From positions 26,361,110 to 26,425,109 of the forward strand of contig NC_044930.1 of assembly GCF_003576645.1 (NCBI RefSeq): 64,000 bases of DNA, given 5' to 3'. A model generated the notes under the pieces. It saw only the letters and a list, made by a program, of their open reading frames with translations, was not told the origin of the DNA and searched no databases. The DNA comes from Ipomoea triloba. Taxonomy: Eukaryota > Streptophyta > Magnoliopsida > Solanales > Convolvulaceae. This document shows positions 32,665 to 43,724 of the stretch, in pieces. Position 1 is the first letter of the stretch. Each line of letters opens with the position of its first letter. Made by a program: the position numbers and the translations under genes.

Positions 32665-32746
32665 TATATGTTTATGTATGTATTGATGTGATATGAATTT
32701 GGTTTGTTGTGATAAGAGGTGTGTTGAGATGGAGAGATCAAGCAGG

Positions 32747-32756
32747 TATTTATATA
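32747..32756 (-). promoter_or_regulatory. TATA box of LTP gene 3
   Basis: TATATAAATA on the minus strand is 83 bases upstream of the start codon. It is followed by a CT/CA-rich leader, as is usual for plant transcription starts. Confidence 0.6.
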
Positions 32757-33297
32757 CCAGACTTTGTGGAGTAGGTAAGCATAGTTGAGGATGATACATA
32801 TACTGTATATACAGAAGGGAGACATATTGTATTGTGAATCCTAATACAAAAGTTTTATACTTTCTGTTAACACATTCTTTATATACAGTTAATACTTTTT
32901 AAAATATACACAAATAACTTGATAATTGTTGACACATAATATGATAGTTACAATATAAAATGTGTCAGCTATTAATACAAAATTTGAAAGTTATTTTTGG
33001 ACCAGAATCTACATACCCATGGTATAATTTGCCAATCTTTTAGAGACGGCCTCAACCGGGAGCTTGGGTTCAGATGATTTCATGTGATAAACGTACTGAA
33101 TTATTTGTACTGTGAATAGTCAAGTGATTCACAAGCGTTGAATGGTTAGCTTAAGTTATTCATAGTTAACTGACTCATATCAAAAAGACCAATACAAAGC
33201 TCCCAAATTAAAGAGTTGAACTTGAAACATTATTATAGATACCAAGCTAACGTATTTGCTCGCCAACTTGATTAGGGTTCCCCACTTACAATTTAAT

Positions 33298-33712
33298 TGA
33301 GTTAATTCTAATTTTAGTGCTAGATTTATAGTTGGTATTCCACTTTTAGTCCTTTTTTTTCAAACCATCCTTCTTTGGTCCTAGTCTTATTGTTGAATGA
33401 CCACTTTTAGTCCTCCATCAACAAAATCATTTAAATTTCGTAAAATACAAGGGCATTTAGGTATTCAATTATGATTTTTTTTTTCAAAAAATTAAAAATA
33501 AAAATATAGCATGTTAAGCCACTTTATATAAAAATGATCAAAATGATCTTATATTTAACAATATTTCAACAATTTTGTTGACGGGGGACCAATAATGGTC
33601 ATGCCATAATAATACTATGACAAAAACTGGATGTTCTAGAAAAGAAAGACTAAAAATAAATTACCACCTATAAATCTAGGACAAAAAGTGGAATTAAGTC
33701 CAATTTAATTTT
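33298..33712. mobile_element. Foldback MITE, CTAGATTTATAG...CTATAAATCTAG type
   Basis: The inverted arms read TTAATTCTAATTTTAGTGCTAGATTTATA on the left and, from the right, TTAATTCCACTTTTTGTCCTAGATTTATA. Further inside, CCACTTTTAGTCC and CATTATTGGTCCCC pair. Its style resembles that of E1-E5. Confidence 0.55.
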
Positions 33713-33818
33713 ATACTCCACCATCTATAACCTTTTAAAAGTCTTACAAATTTATCATTATATACTATATGTTACTATGGTGTGTGTTGTGTATACATAT
33801 AAAATACAGACAGCCAGT

Positions 33819-33890
33819 GGTCCTATGGTGTAGTGGTTAGCACTCTGGACTTTGAATCCAGCGACCTGGGTTCGACTCCCGGTAGGACCT
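33819..33890 (+). tRNA. tRNA-Gln (anticodon UUG)
   Basis: A 72-base cloverleaf. The acceptor stem GGTCCTA pairs with TAGGACC, and the discriminator is T. The D arm is in the box A region TGGTGTAGTGG. The anticodon stem CTGGA/TCCAG has loop CTTTGAA, hence anticodon TTG. The T arm has GGTTCGACTCC. There is no intron, and CCA is not encoded, as expected for a nuclear gene. All stems pair, so it looks functional. Confidence 0.96.
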
Positions 33891-34164
33891 AAAAGAATAA
33901 GTTGTTGGGAAGAATGAATATAAAAAATACAGGCAAGGAGAAAATCCTCCTCCAATAAATTCGACTAAAATGGTAATGTTATAATGGCTTATACCTTACG
34001 ACTTGAATGTGGTAAAGATATTATTAACATAGCACTAAAAGTACGGCAAAAATTGTGAAATTGGACAATCGTCATCTTCTCATATGCACACCATAGATCG
34101 TGGCCTTAATGCACCATAATATAATGTTGCACTACCAACATATATTATTTTGGTTCATTTCTCC

Positions 34165-34411
34165 TTTTTTTTTTTTTAATGACGAGAGAATTAAAACCGG
34201 TAGTCACTACCAAAGGTATACACTAAGTAAACATTGTCTTATGATCTTAGCTGACAAAGGATCACAAGAAAGTAAACTAATTAAGGTTGGTCATAATTGA
34301 CCGGTTCAAATCAATAAGGTCGAATAGGTCACTGTAACTGGAGTCAAACACTCAAACCTAACCTTGAAGTTACTAAACCAATAACATGACCAACTTAGTT
34401 GGAGTTGCCCC
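34165..34411 (-). mobile_element. SINE family B copy
   Basis: A poly-T run is followed on the plus strand by GACGAGAGAATTAAAACC, and the element ends GTTGGAGTTGCCCC. The body has AGCTGACAAAGGATCACAAGAAAGTAAACTAATTAAGG. It aligns end to end with the copy at 40418-40651. ATTTCTCC and ATTTATCC flank it as a possible TSD. Confidence 0.7.
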
Positions 34412-35040
34412 ATTTATCCGCGTTTTGCACTATTGAAACCTTGGTTTAAGTGATATTTTCACAAAACATGGTGAAATTTAAATGCATTGGTGATATATGT
34501 TTGGGGAATTAAGTTTATTATTTAATTAAAATACTTTATATTTCACTAATATCTGCATTTTCAAATGTAAATTTTTGATTAGACCTTATTTGGGGATAGT
34601 TCTCTCAAGGGCATACAACTACTTTAGATTTTACATTTTTTCACATTGCAATTGTATTACATTTCTAGAAATGAGATTAATCAAGCTGAGTTACGATCAA
34701 ATTCTATCTACTTTCTTATGGATTTGGGAGCGAATTCATTAGTTCTAGATATAACCTGACAAAGTCAAAAAAGTTGTGTTATCAAATATAGTATTGTTTA
34801 AGTGCACTTTATAAGTTGGGCAATCACTTTGCTACTTCTCCCCACCAATCTAGTGGAGATGTCGAACGTGTCATTAACATTAACTAGTTGGCATTTTTGC
34901 ATATATGATCAACACTTGGAGAGCAATACCATTTTAAAGAGCTAGTATTGGACAATATATAATAGGTGGCACATCTTGTATTATATTGTGGCATGTATAT
35001 AATTTCATGACCATTATCGAATGACTATTATTTTTAGTAC

Positions 35041-35240
35041 AATTAACTAATTGATTATTACGTAACACAATAATAATCACTTTCTAAACTTTTAATACGA
35101 TAAATTAACTAATTGATCAATATGTAACACAATAATTATCACTTTCAAAACTTTTAATATGATGAATTAACTAATTGATCAAATGATCAATATGTAACAC
35201 AATAATAATCACTTTCTAAACTTTTAATACAGTGAATTAA
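35041..35240. repeat. Tandem repeat, about 60 bp unit, three copies
   Basis: The unit AATTAACTAATTGATCAATATGTAACACAATAATAATCACTTTCTAAACTTTTAATAC is read three times with small changes. Confidence 0.8.
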
Positions 35241-35548
35241 ACATACTTATAACATATCAAAACTGAAAAATTGAAACCTAACCGAAGACCGAAATGCCCA
35301 CCCCTAATTATAACATATCAAAGTTGTCCGACCAATCTTAGTTGATCAAAGTCCCAATCACCTTGTACTCATTGAGCAATACAAATTTCTTATTCTCTAG
35401 CTCATCAGGCAGCATTACTCTAAACCCCAATCCTTGATCTAATATACATTATCAAGACCTTAAGCTATTATGAACATTTTCTCATGATGCTATCATGACA
35501 CTCCATACTTTTTGCTACAACTTAACAAAAACAATGCTTGAGGCTACC

Positions 35549-38129
35549 TCATATTGACAATAGTGAAGGTACATCACTAAAATAAGGAATTTTCTTCAGC
35601 TGAAGCTCTTCACATTCATCTGCAGTTGCATTTATTGGATCAAAAGCATGGCAATCAGGCAAGGGCAAACCTTGTTTGATGCGACCTAGTCGCCTCGAAT
35701 GTAGAACTTGCTCCAATGCAACTGGCAGCCGAACACACTGATACTCTTCGAGCGCAGAAGTTAGATTCTCCAATCCCCACTTCTCGAGGCATTTACCTAA
35801 AACTGCAGCATCCAAAACCGACATGTTTGTACTTCTCAGCCCGTGGGGAGTCGTGGGATGAGCTGCATCCCCAACCAACACCACATTATCCCAAAAAATT
35901 TTCTCCAAGGGATCAGCGTCATATATTATGTTTATAAACGGATCCTTTGTTTCTCTTATCAACCTCGCAAACTCACGAGGCCAAACCTTCTCTGCTTCTC
36001 TGTGCATATTCTTGACCATGTCATTGCTTACTTTCATAGTAACCGAAGTTCCCTGCATACAATCATCAGAGAGCGGCAAGATTCAAGAAGATAGAGCATT
36101 AATGTTAGCCAACAGTTACCAAAAGATTCATAACAATCCCGACTAATGAGAACCAAATCAAAACTACTGATTCTGTTACAATACGGTATCTGTTTATAAT
36201 TACTTTCTAAACCTACTGAAGCACAAAGAGTCAATACCGCCTCCGCTGAGAAAATATACAGATTCATGATCACTGTGAGTACATAGACTGTGTTTAGACA
36301 TTTGGAGACGACACTGGTTTTCATCAATGAAATTCAGTTAGATCCAAACCAAGCTATCCTAACTTCACCATAGATAATGGTTGTTTCCTTTACCAGTGTA
36401 ACATTAATAGTACTAAAGTTTATGAAGTGAAAATTACCTTAAGTTCTGGTTCAGGATGATTAATGTACCAAATCCAGTTTATCCTTTTGTTCAATAGCTC
36501 ATAAAGGGCACTATGAGTTCTTGATCCCAGGTGAAAGTAAAGGCACCTACCAAGATCTGGATATGCTGCCTTTAAGCCAATTATGGCTTCAGAATTCTCA
36601 TTATTTGAAAAATCAAGAACCCCTCTCCATGCACAATAACCCGAATACCTAATAGGAAACTACATGCATTTCAAACACAAGGCTTCATATTGCTTGAATT
36701 CAGACTTCACGAAAGAAAGTTCATCACCTGATTCATTCACGAACCTTAGTTTGAAGTCGGGAAGGAAACTTTGCCTGATTGAAGATAAACAGCCGTCAGC
36801 AGCAACAAGCAAATCACCAACAATGGAGATCATGTCCCCAGTACTAAGGACCTTCGTTTTGACACTGACACGAGATTTGTCATCAGATAAAGAAAAGGAG
36901 AGAAATGAATGACCCCAGAATACAATATTTTGGGGCAGAGCATTATACAGAAGGCTATAGAGATCAGCCCAATAAGCTGTTCTAAAGTTGAAATCTTCAT
37001 CCCTTGTTAATTTCCAGCTGATTTTCTTTTCTGCATCTGTTGCCTTGTGCTGTCAATTGTCAAAACAATCAATTTCAAGAGGATTCAATTCGGAGCATTA
37101 TAATTTGTTATCAACTTACTTAGAATATGTGGTTGACTCACATCTAAAGAAGGTTAACTTTTTTTTGTTAGACCACGAGGTGTTTTGAGCAGTCCCTAAC
37201 TATAGGAGTCACCTTTGAGCCCGTATTGTACTCAGACCAATCATTATTGTGTGGGCTATGATCCACACAGTTTTGTGAACCATACTATCAAATAATGTGC
37301 ATTCAGTGCACAAATAATGTATTTTTAATATATTAAAAATGTACATTGTATTCAGGAAAAGCACATTAATTGAATACTGAAAATACATTATTTTGTATAA
37401 TGTACGTTCAATACACAAATAATGTACTTTTAGTATATTAAAAATGTATTTTTTATTATGGTCCGCACTTACTATGTGGACCATGGTCCATATAATAATT
37501 TGTCATACTCATACTAATCGACGTTCCCACGGGGCTAGCCCAATTAAGGGTTAAAATGCTGACCAAATTGATTTTTACATACTAGAGGGAGTTTGAAATC
37601 CCGACCTCCCTTAATAATGAATACCATACAGGATAAATGGCTTTGGCCAACTCAATACTGATTGGTTCAAGATTATAGATAATCCACCATATTTTCACCA
37701 TTTTCCCAAAAACAAAATCTTGGCTTAACCAGCCTTACCATCAATTACAGAGGTAAAACCTAAAATCAGTAAATAATTTTATTTGAAAGAATATACATAA
37801 GTTCACACAATCTACCAAAAGTTACTTTAAAAAATTTTACAAGAGCAACAAAAGCAAAAAGATGATAGTTTTAAGCTTACTTCGTCGATTGTGAGTGGCA
37901 AGGTGGAGTGATGAAGAAGGTCGGGCTGAGGGAGCCAAGACTCGATGAGTTTCCGGGCCAAAGGGTCGAGTCCGAGTCCGGCGCCGGTGAGACTGCCGGT
38001 CGGCGGCGCAGAGGTTTTCTCCACCACCACCACTTCCCAGCCAGCTCTGATGAGCGCGTGCGCGCACGATATCCCTGCTATGCTTCCCCCTACCACCACA
38101 GCCTTGCCTTCTCTCTTTCCTTCTTTCAT
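35549..38129 (-). CDS. FAD-dependent monooxygenase, tandem copy A
   Basis: Four exons, 37881-38129, 36745-37049, 36438-36648 and 35549-36052, join in phase with GT-AG introns to 422 residues. The N-terminus has a Rossmann FAD site (KAVVVGGSIAGISCAHALI, acidic E at the end of strand 2). Residues about 160-182 hold the GD-type motif VAADGCLSSIRQSFLP. Residues about 314-333 hold the second FAD motif, LVGDAAHPTTPHGLRSTN. This order defines the class A flavoprotein hydroxylases (ubiquinone-hydroxylase/6-hydroxynicotinate monooxygenase-like), which use FAD, NAD(P)H and O2. The substrate cannot be read from sequence. No transit peptide is evident. Intron 1 contains a MITE (37238-37503). Exon lengths are identical to copy B, so the pair is a tandem duplication. 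Confidence 0.9.
37238..37503. mobile_element. MITE-like repeat in intron 1 of monooxygenase A
   Basis: Inverted ends TTATTGTGTGGGCTATGATCC and, from the right, AAATTATTATATGGACCATGGTCC. The inside is ATTAAAAATGTACATT-rich. It is absent from the same intron of copy B. Relatives are at 19183 and 42905. Confidence 0.55.
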
Positions 38130-38870
38130 TTCTCAGCCTCAGTGCCTCACACAAACTAATTTTTACTTTTTACAAATTAACAAAATTTTATATAAAGTGA
38201 AATTCATTTTTGTTTCTATTGTTATAGATGTGTTTCTAATTTTAATTTACCTTAATTAATTTTGTCACATTACCATTACTGTTATTTAAAGTATTTCACT
38301 TTTAGTTCACAGTTAATATTTTCGTCAGTTAGCTGTGTATCAGAGGCATTTTCGTCTTTTTATGTTTATCTCTTCTTCTTTAATTAGCCACTTGAAATCT
38401 AAAAGTGATTACGAATTAGATCAAAATTAAAATGAAAACTTTATACATGAGACCAATATAGCTGATGTCAATGAGTAATTTCTACTTTTGGTCCCACGAG
38501 TATGAGACAATTTCCACATTTGATTCTTGACTATTAGAATTTATAAATTTAGTCCCACGACTTTTAAATTCATGTCACATTTGGTCCTTCCGATCAAATT
38601 CCAACCACCGGTGAAATTTTCTCGCGAGCAAATTATTTTAAAGGCAAAATTATCCTTTTATTAAAAATATATATATATTCCCCCAAACCCTTTCTTTCTT
38701 CCCACCCTCATTCCCCTTCCCCTCTTTACCATTTCCCATTCTGTTTCTTCTTCTTCTTCTAGATTCTTTCATCTCCCATCTCCCACCACTAACTGGTAAA
38801 CATGCATCCCAAGCAGCATTTATATATAATTGATGCAACTCTAGTTATAAGCTATATATATATATATATA
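38130..38870. other. Spacer between the two monooxygenase genes, with half of a foldback element
   Basis: 38480-38640 has ACTTTTGGTCCCACGAG, TTTAGTCCCACGACTTTTA and TTTGGTCCTTCCG, like one arm of the E2/E5 foldback family. No matching second arm was seen. 38720-38765 is pyrimidine-rich. Confidence 0.4.
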
Positions 38871-38874
38871 TTAA

Positions 38875-39225
38875 CAAATATGAAAATATATTATAATATG
38901 TAAATTACAAAAATAAAAACAAAAACAAAGCCGAAGTCGATTTCTTCAATGAATAGAAGAAGCAAATATAATATATGGTTCAAATCCAAGTTCTATTCCC
39001 TGACACCCTGGAAATTTGAAACATGGTTACTATCAATAAATTCAATATATGATAAAATGTCAAGTAAGAAATTAAAGTCATACTAGCGGCAACGTTTGAT
39101 AGGTTCTGCATCCATGCATTAACCATGCATGACTTCATGCTTAGCTTATCCATTATGTAAGCTCAGGTTAATAGAATTTCAATATTACTTTGACATTTTA
39201 ATTTTGTTTATACAACAAGTAAATA
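38875..39225 (+). repeat. Dispersed repeat unit R, copy 1 (diverged)
   Basis: It shares GTCGATTTCTTCAATGAATAG, ACACCCTGGAAATT, GAAATTAAAGTCATA and CATGCATTAACCATGCATGA with the units at 47494 and 63460. It sits just downstream of monooxygenase copy B. No open frame is conserved. Confidence 0.65.
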
Positions 39226-39293
39226 TATCTAAAAATTTGAAGCGAATAGCATAATGACACTTGTGATAGTAGATAGTAATACCTTATTAGGAG

Positions 39294-39500
39294 CAATCCT
39301 AGCTGAGTTGATTAGACAATTGGTTTGTTAACTACAAGATTCCAAGTTTAACTCTATGTGGCTTTGGAGCACCTGAGCGGTATATTGGCTTGTTTGGTTT
39401 AATTCAATCAAATTTTCGTCAACTATGAGCAATCTAGACTAGTTTACCTCATTGTAATTCTTGCACCTTAGTTTACCTCATTGTGATTCTAGCACCTTCA
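39294..39500 (+). mobile_element. SINE family B copy
   Basis: The head GAGCAATCCTAGCTGAGTTGATTAGACAATTGGTTTG contains box A, TCCAAGTTTAACTC is a box B relic, and CAACTATGAGCAATCTAGACTAGTTTACCTC is the family body. The last 35 bases are duplicated. Confidence 0.65.
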
Positions 39501-39755
39501 GGTAATTATTGCAGATTTTTTTAAATCAATGTAATAACTGATCGTACGGACAACTCGGTTTGTTTCTGAGTGGTAAATTGTGGATAAGAACACGTGATCG
39601 AGCCTGGGCAACCATAACGTATTAATCTTAATGAGTAAGATTAAGATGCAAAGTGTAACATTAAGTCATTTAAAATGAATATTTAGTTCATTTAATGTAA
39701 ATATTGTTGAAGGTAAACATTTCATGGAACTCCATAAGTCCTGCTTGAGGCTACC

Positions 39756-42496
39756 TCACATTGACAATAGTGAAGGTACATAACTAAAATAAGGCATTTT
39801 CTTCTGCTGAAGCTCTTCACATTCATCTGGAGTTGCATTTTTTGGATCAAAAGTATGGCGATCAGGTAAGCGCAAACCTTGTTTGATGCGGCCTAGTCGC
39901 CTTGAATGTAGAACTTGCTCTGATGCAACTGGCAGTCGAATAGACTGATACTCCTCGAGCGCGGAACTCAGATTCTCCAATCCCCACTTCTCGAGGCATT
40001 TACCTAAAACTGCAGCATCCAAAACTGACATGTTTGTACTTCTTAGCCCGTGGGGAGTCGTGGGATGAGCTGCATCCCCAATCAACACCACATTATCCCA
40101 AACAATTTGCTGTAAAGGATCAGCATCGTATATTACATTCAAGAAAGGATCCTTTGTTTCTCTTATCAACCTCGCCAACTCAGGAGCCCAAACCTTCTCT
40201 GCTTCTTCGTGCAAGTTCCTGACCATGTCATTGCTCACTTTCATGGTAACTGAAGTTCCCTGGATATGATCATCAAAGAGTGGTAAGAATCAAGAAGATG
40301 GAGCATTGAAGTTAGCCAACATTTACCAAAAGATTCAGGTCCCAATCCCTTGGGAGGAGCAGGGAGTGGGTGCAGAAGAACATAATGAAAAGAACCAAAA
40401 CAAGTGTACTAATTTTTTATTTTTTTTCTTGTGACGAGGAAAACCCGCAGCTACTACCCGACAGTGTGTACTAGGTAAAACCCAATTTGTGACCCTAGCC
40501 GGCAAAAGACCACAAAGAGGTAAACTAGCCTAGATTGCCCATAGCTGATCTGCTCAAACTAAGAAGGCCAATAGGCCGCTCCCATAGGAGTCGAACTTGG
40601 AACCTTATGGTTACCAAACCAATAGCCTGACCAACTTGGACGGGATTGCCCCAAGTGTACTAATTTTTAAATCACAAGGAATGCATGATTTTTGAGAATT
40701 TAGGTTGCTATATAACCTTGAGAAAAGAAACAGATTCATGATCACCGAGCATTTGACTGCATTTAGATATTTGGGGATGATCCCGGTTTATGATCAATGA
40801 ATTTCAGTTAGATTAAAACCAGTAATCTATCCTAACTTCACCATGTAATATTAATAGTAAAGTTTGTGAGGTGAAAACTACCTTAAGTTCTGGTTCAGGC
40901 TGATTAATGTACCAAATCCAGTTCATCCTTTTGTTCAATAGCTCATAAAGCACGCTATGAGTTCCTGACCCCATGTCAAAGTAAAGGCACCTACCAAGAT
41001 CTGGATATGCAGCCTTTATGCCGATTATGGCTTCTGAACTCTCATTATTTGAAAAATCAAGAACCCCTCTCCATGCACAATAACCTGAATACCTAACAGG
41101 AAACTACATTATCAAACACAAGGTTTCATATTTCTTGAATTCAGAGACATCAGGAAGGAAAGTTCATCTCTGATTCATACACGAACCTTAGTTTGAAGTC
41201 AGGAAGGAAACTTCGCCTGATTGATGATAAACAGCCATCAGCAGCAACAAGCAAATCACCAACTATGGAGATTGTGTCCCCAGTATTAAGGACTTTCGTT
41301 TCGACACTGACATAAGATTTGTCATCCGACACTGAAAAGGAGAGAAATGAATGACCCCAGAAGACAATATTTTGGGGCAGAGCATTATACAGAAGGCTAT
41401 AGAGATCAGCCCAATAAGCTGCTCTAAAGTTGAAATCTTCATCCCTTGTTAATGTCCAGCTGATTTTCTTTTCTGCATCTGTTGCCTTGTTCTGTCAAAA
41501 AACATCAATTTCAAGAGGAATTTATTCAGTCAAGTCCTTATGATGCCCCTGGTCCAGAGACCATTATTTCAAGAGAAACTGAGAAAGTCCTTAGTCTTCC
41601 TGATTGGCACCATTGTAGATTTTGATGTAATGTTAAAATGAATATTTCCCCCTAAGTTAATCAAAAATCACAGCTTTGTATACAATACTTTGTAATCAAC
41701 TTACTTAGAATATGTGTTTGGATAACAGTTTACCAGAAAGTTACATTTATCTTTATAATGATGAATGCAGGATAAATAACTCTGGCCAATTCTACCCTGA
41801 TAGCTGTTAGTAGGTTTGACTAGTTGATAACATTGTAGAAAAGTATTTGGTAAATTAGTTGTTATCCGATAACGGATTACATACAGAATGACTTTCTCAA
41901 AAAACTTATATAGAAAAAGCTACTTTGAACACCTTTTTAAAATTTAACATTTTGGAGCAATAAATTGTATCAAAAGATATGATTGTTTAACCAAGTAAAA
42001 ACAGTTAATAGTGACCAAATAAGTCAAAATTAGCTCCTAGGCTAACTATTTTACCAAACTGGGTTTAATCTTATTCAATCGACCAGTACATCATTTACAG
42101 TGGTAAGAATTAAAATCAGCAAATGAAATTATTATAAAAAATATGCATAAATTCACACAATTTACCAAAAGGAATTACAGAAGAGTTAAACTAGAGCAAC
42201 GAAAGCAAACGGATGATAGTTTTAAGCTTTGTTTTTGCAGGACTTACTTGGTCGATTGTGAGTGGCAGAGTGGAGCGATGAAGAAGATCGGGCTGAGGGA
42301 GCCAAGATTGGACGAGTTTCCGGGCCAGAGGGTCGAGACCGAGTCCGGCGCCGGTGGGACTGCCAGTCGGCGGCGCGGAGGTTTTCTCTAGCACCACCAC
42401 GTCCCAGCCTGCTCCGATGAGCGCGTGCGCGCAGGATATCCCTGCTATGCTTCCCCCTACCACCACTGCCTTGCCTTTTCTCTTCCCCCCTTTCAT
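39756..42496 (-). CDS. FAD-dependent monooxygenase, tandem copy B
   Basis: Four exons, 42248-42496, 41187-41491, 40882-41092 and 39756-40259, give 422 residues with clean GT-AG junctions. FAD-binding motifs are GGSIAGISCAHALI near the N-terminus, VAADGCLSSIRRSFLP at about 165-182 and LIGDAAHPTTPHGLRS at about 314-329. It belongs to the same class A flavin hydroxylase group as copy A and shares every exon length. The second motif keeps the canonical RR, where copy A has RQ. Intron 3 carries a SINE (40418-40651) and intron 1 a hAT-like MITE, neither present in copy A. The substrate is unknown. Both copies look intact. Confidence 0.9.
40418..40651 (-). mobile_element. SINE family B, full copy in intron 3 of monooxygenase B
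   Basis: Flanked by a perfect 17 bp TSD CAAGTGTACTAATTTTT (40401-40417 and 40652-40668). On the minus strand it has box A in CAATCCCGTCCAAGTTGGTC, box B GTTCGACTCCTATGG, and ends in GGTTTTCCTCGTCAC plus an A-rich tail. This is the best-preserved member of the family in the window. Confidence 0.9.
41800..42063 (-). mobile_element. hAT-like MITE in intron 1 of monooxygenase B
   Basis: On the minus strand it reads TTGACTTATTTGGTCACTATTAAC...TTGGTTAAACAATC, matching the repeat at 48144-48480. It is absent from intron 1 of copy A. The ends are degenerate. Confidence 0.5.
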
Positions 42497-42904
42497 TTCT
42501 CCGTCTCAGAAATCCACAAAAACTTTTTATTTTTATTTTTTTATTAAAGGATGATAATAATGTATATCTAATTTACCAAAAATTTTGCAATCAAATTCAA
42601 GGTGAAAAGTGTATTGTGACTTCTGAGGTCAACCAAGTAGCTTGGGAGGGTCAAACTTAAAATCTTAACATATCAAGTTAATAATTCGATTAATTAGATT
42701 GGAGTTGTCTCAACATTTGTATGTTCAATTTTATTTCTTCACTAAAAAGTTTTTAACATTTTTGGAAATAATATAAATAAACTTCTTTGTAATTATGAAT
42801 TATTAATTGTGTTTACAAAGATGTGATTGTTATTTTCTATTCTTTTTAACTTTCAATTTGTATTTGTTATTACATTTTCTTATTCTCTTTTTATTTAAAC
42901 TATA

Positions 42905-43260
42905 TGCATATATTATGGGCAAATTATTGTGTGGATCACGGTTTAAAATTATATCGTTTAGACATTAAAAAAATTTATGCTTCGTGCGCTTATATGTTGG
43001 AATAATGAACCTTCTGAGGTAAAATAATGTATTTTATCAATTAGAATAATGTATTTTATGCGTTAGAATAATGTACTTTATGTGTTATAATGAAATTTCT
43101 AGAGTAAGATAATCTACTTTATGTGTTAGAATAATGTACTTTTTTATGTGTTGGAATGAAATTTCTAGAGTAAGATAATCTACTTTATGAGTTAGAATAA
43201 TGTACTTTATGTGTTTTTGGATCGTGGTGCATATAGTTGTGTGGATCTTGGTCTATGCAA
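42905..43260. repeat. MITE-like repeat with AGAATAATGTACTTTATG units
   Basis: Starts GGGCAAATTATTGTGTGGATCACGG and ends GTGGATCTTGGTCTATGCAATAAT. The inside is a run of GTTAGAATAATGTACTTTATG-type repeats, with a 64 bp segment (about 43087-43150 and 43151-43214) duplicated. Confidence 0.55.
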
Positions 43261-43284
43261 TAATACTTGTATATATGACCTTAC

Positions 43285-43620
43285 TTAGGGATATCAAAGT
43301 GGGCCGAAACTCACGAATTGACCCACACCTGTGATGATGTTGGTTAGGGCCATAGAAAGAATGGCCTGCAAAAATGTGGGCGTAACGAGCCTGACCCATT
43401 GTGACCCACAACCCAATCGGGTCAGGCCTTATCAATTATTATTTTTTTTTTTTGAAATAGTCAGGCCTTATTTATTTATTTATTAAAAAAAACACGTTGG
43501 CCCCCCAACCCTCGCCTCGTGAGACAGACTAGGATCATCTTAATACTAGTCCGCAAAAGCTTGCAAGAAATTAGGCTCGCAATGGGGCGGGCTAGCCCGC
43601 TTTGACAATACTAACCTTAC
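43285..43620. repeat. Repeat with GGNATCAAAGTGGGCC terminus
   Basis: Starts GGGATATCAAAGTGGGCCGA and is unusually GC-rich (CCCGACC, GGGCGGGCTAGCCCGC). The opposite terminus type CGGCCCACTTTGATACCC is seen at 47279, at the far side of a related region (46186-47310). Confidence 0.45.
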
Positions 43621-43724
43621 TAATTAATATTAATGTGCATTAACAATTTTTTTTAACTATCGTACTTATTACTCCGTATTAAATTAAATTAGCATATGCA
43701 TTGAGTAATTGTTAAGGTGTAATA

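Noticed and set aside
37827..38154. Extended single-exon reading of the first monooxygenase exon
   Set aside because: The frame runs past a good GT donor at 37880 into intron sequence. The paralogue uses the same junction and both join in phase to exon 2.
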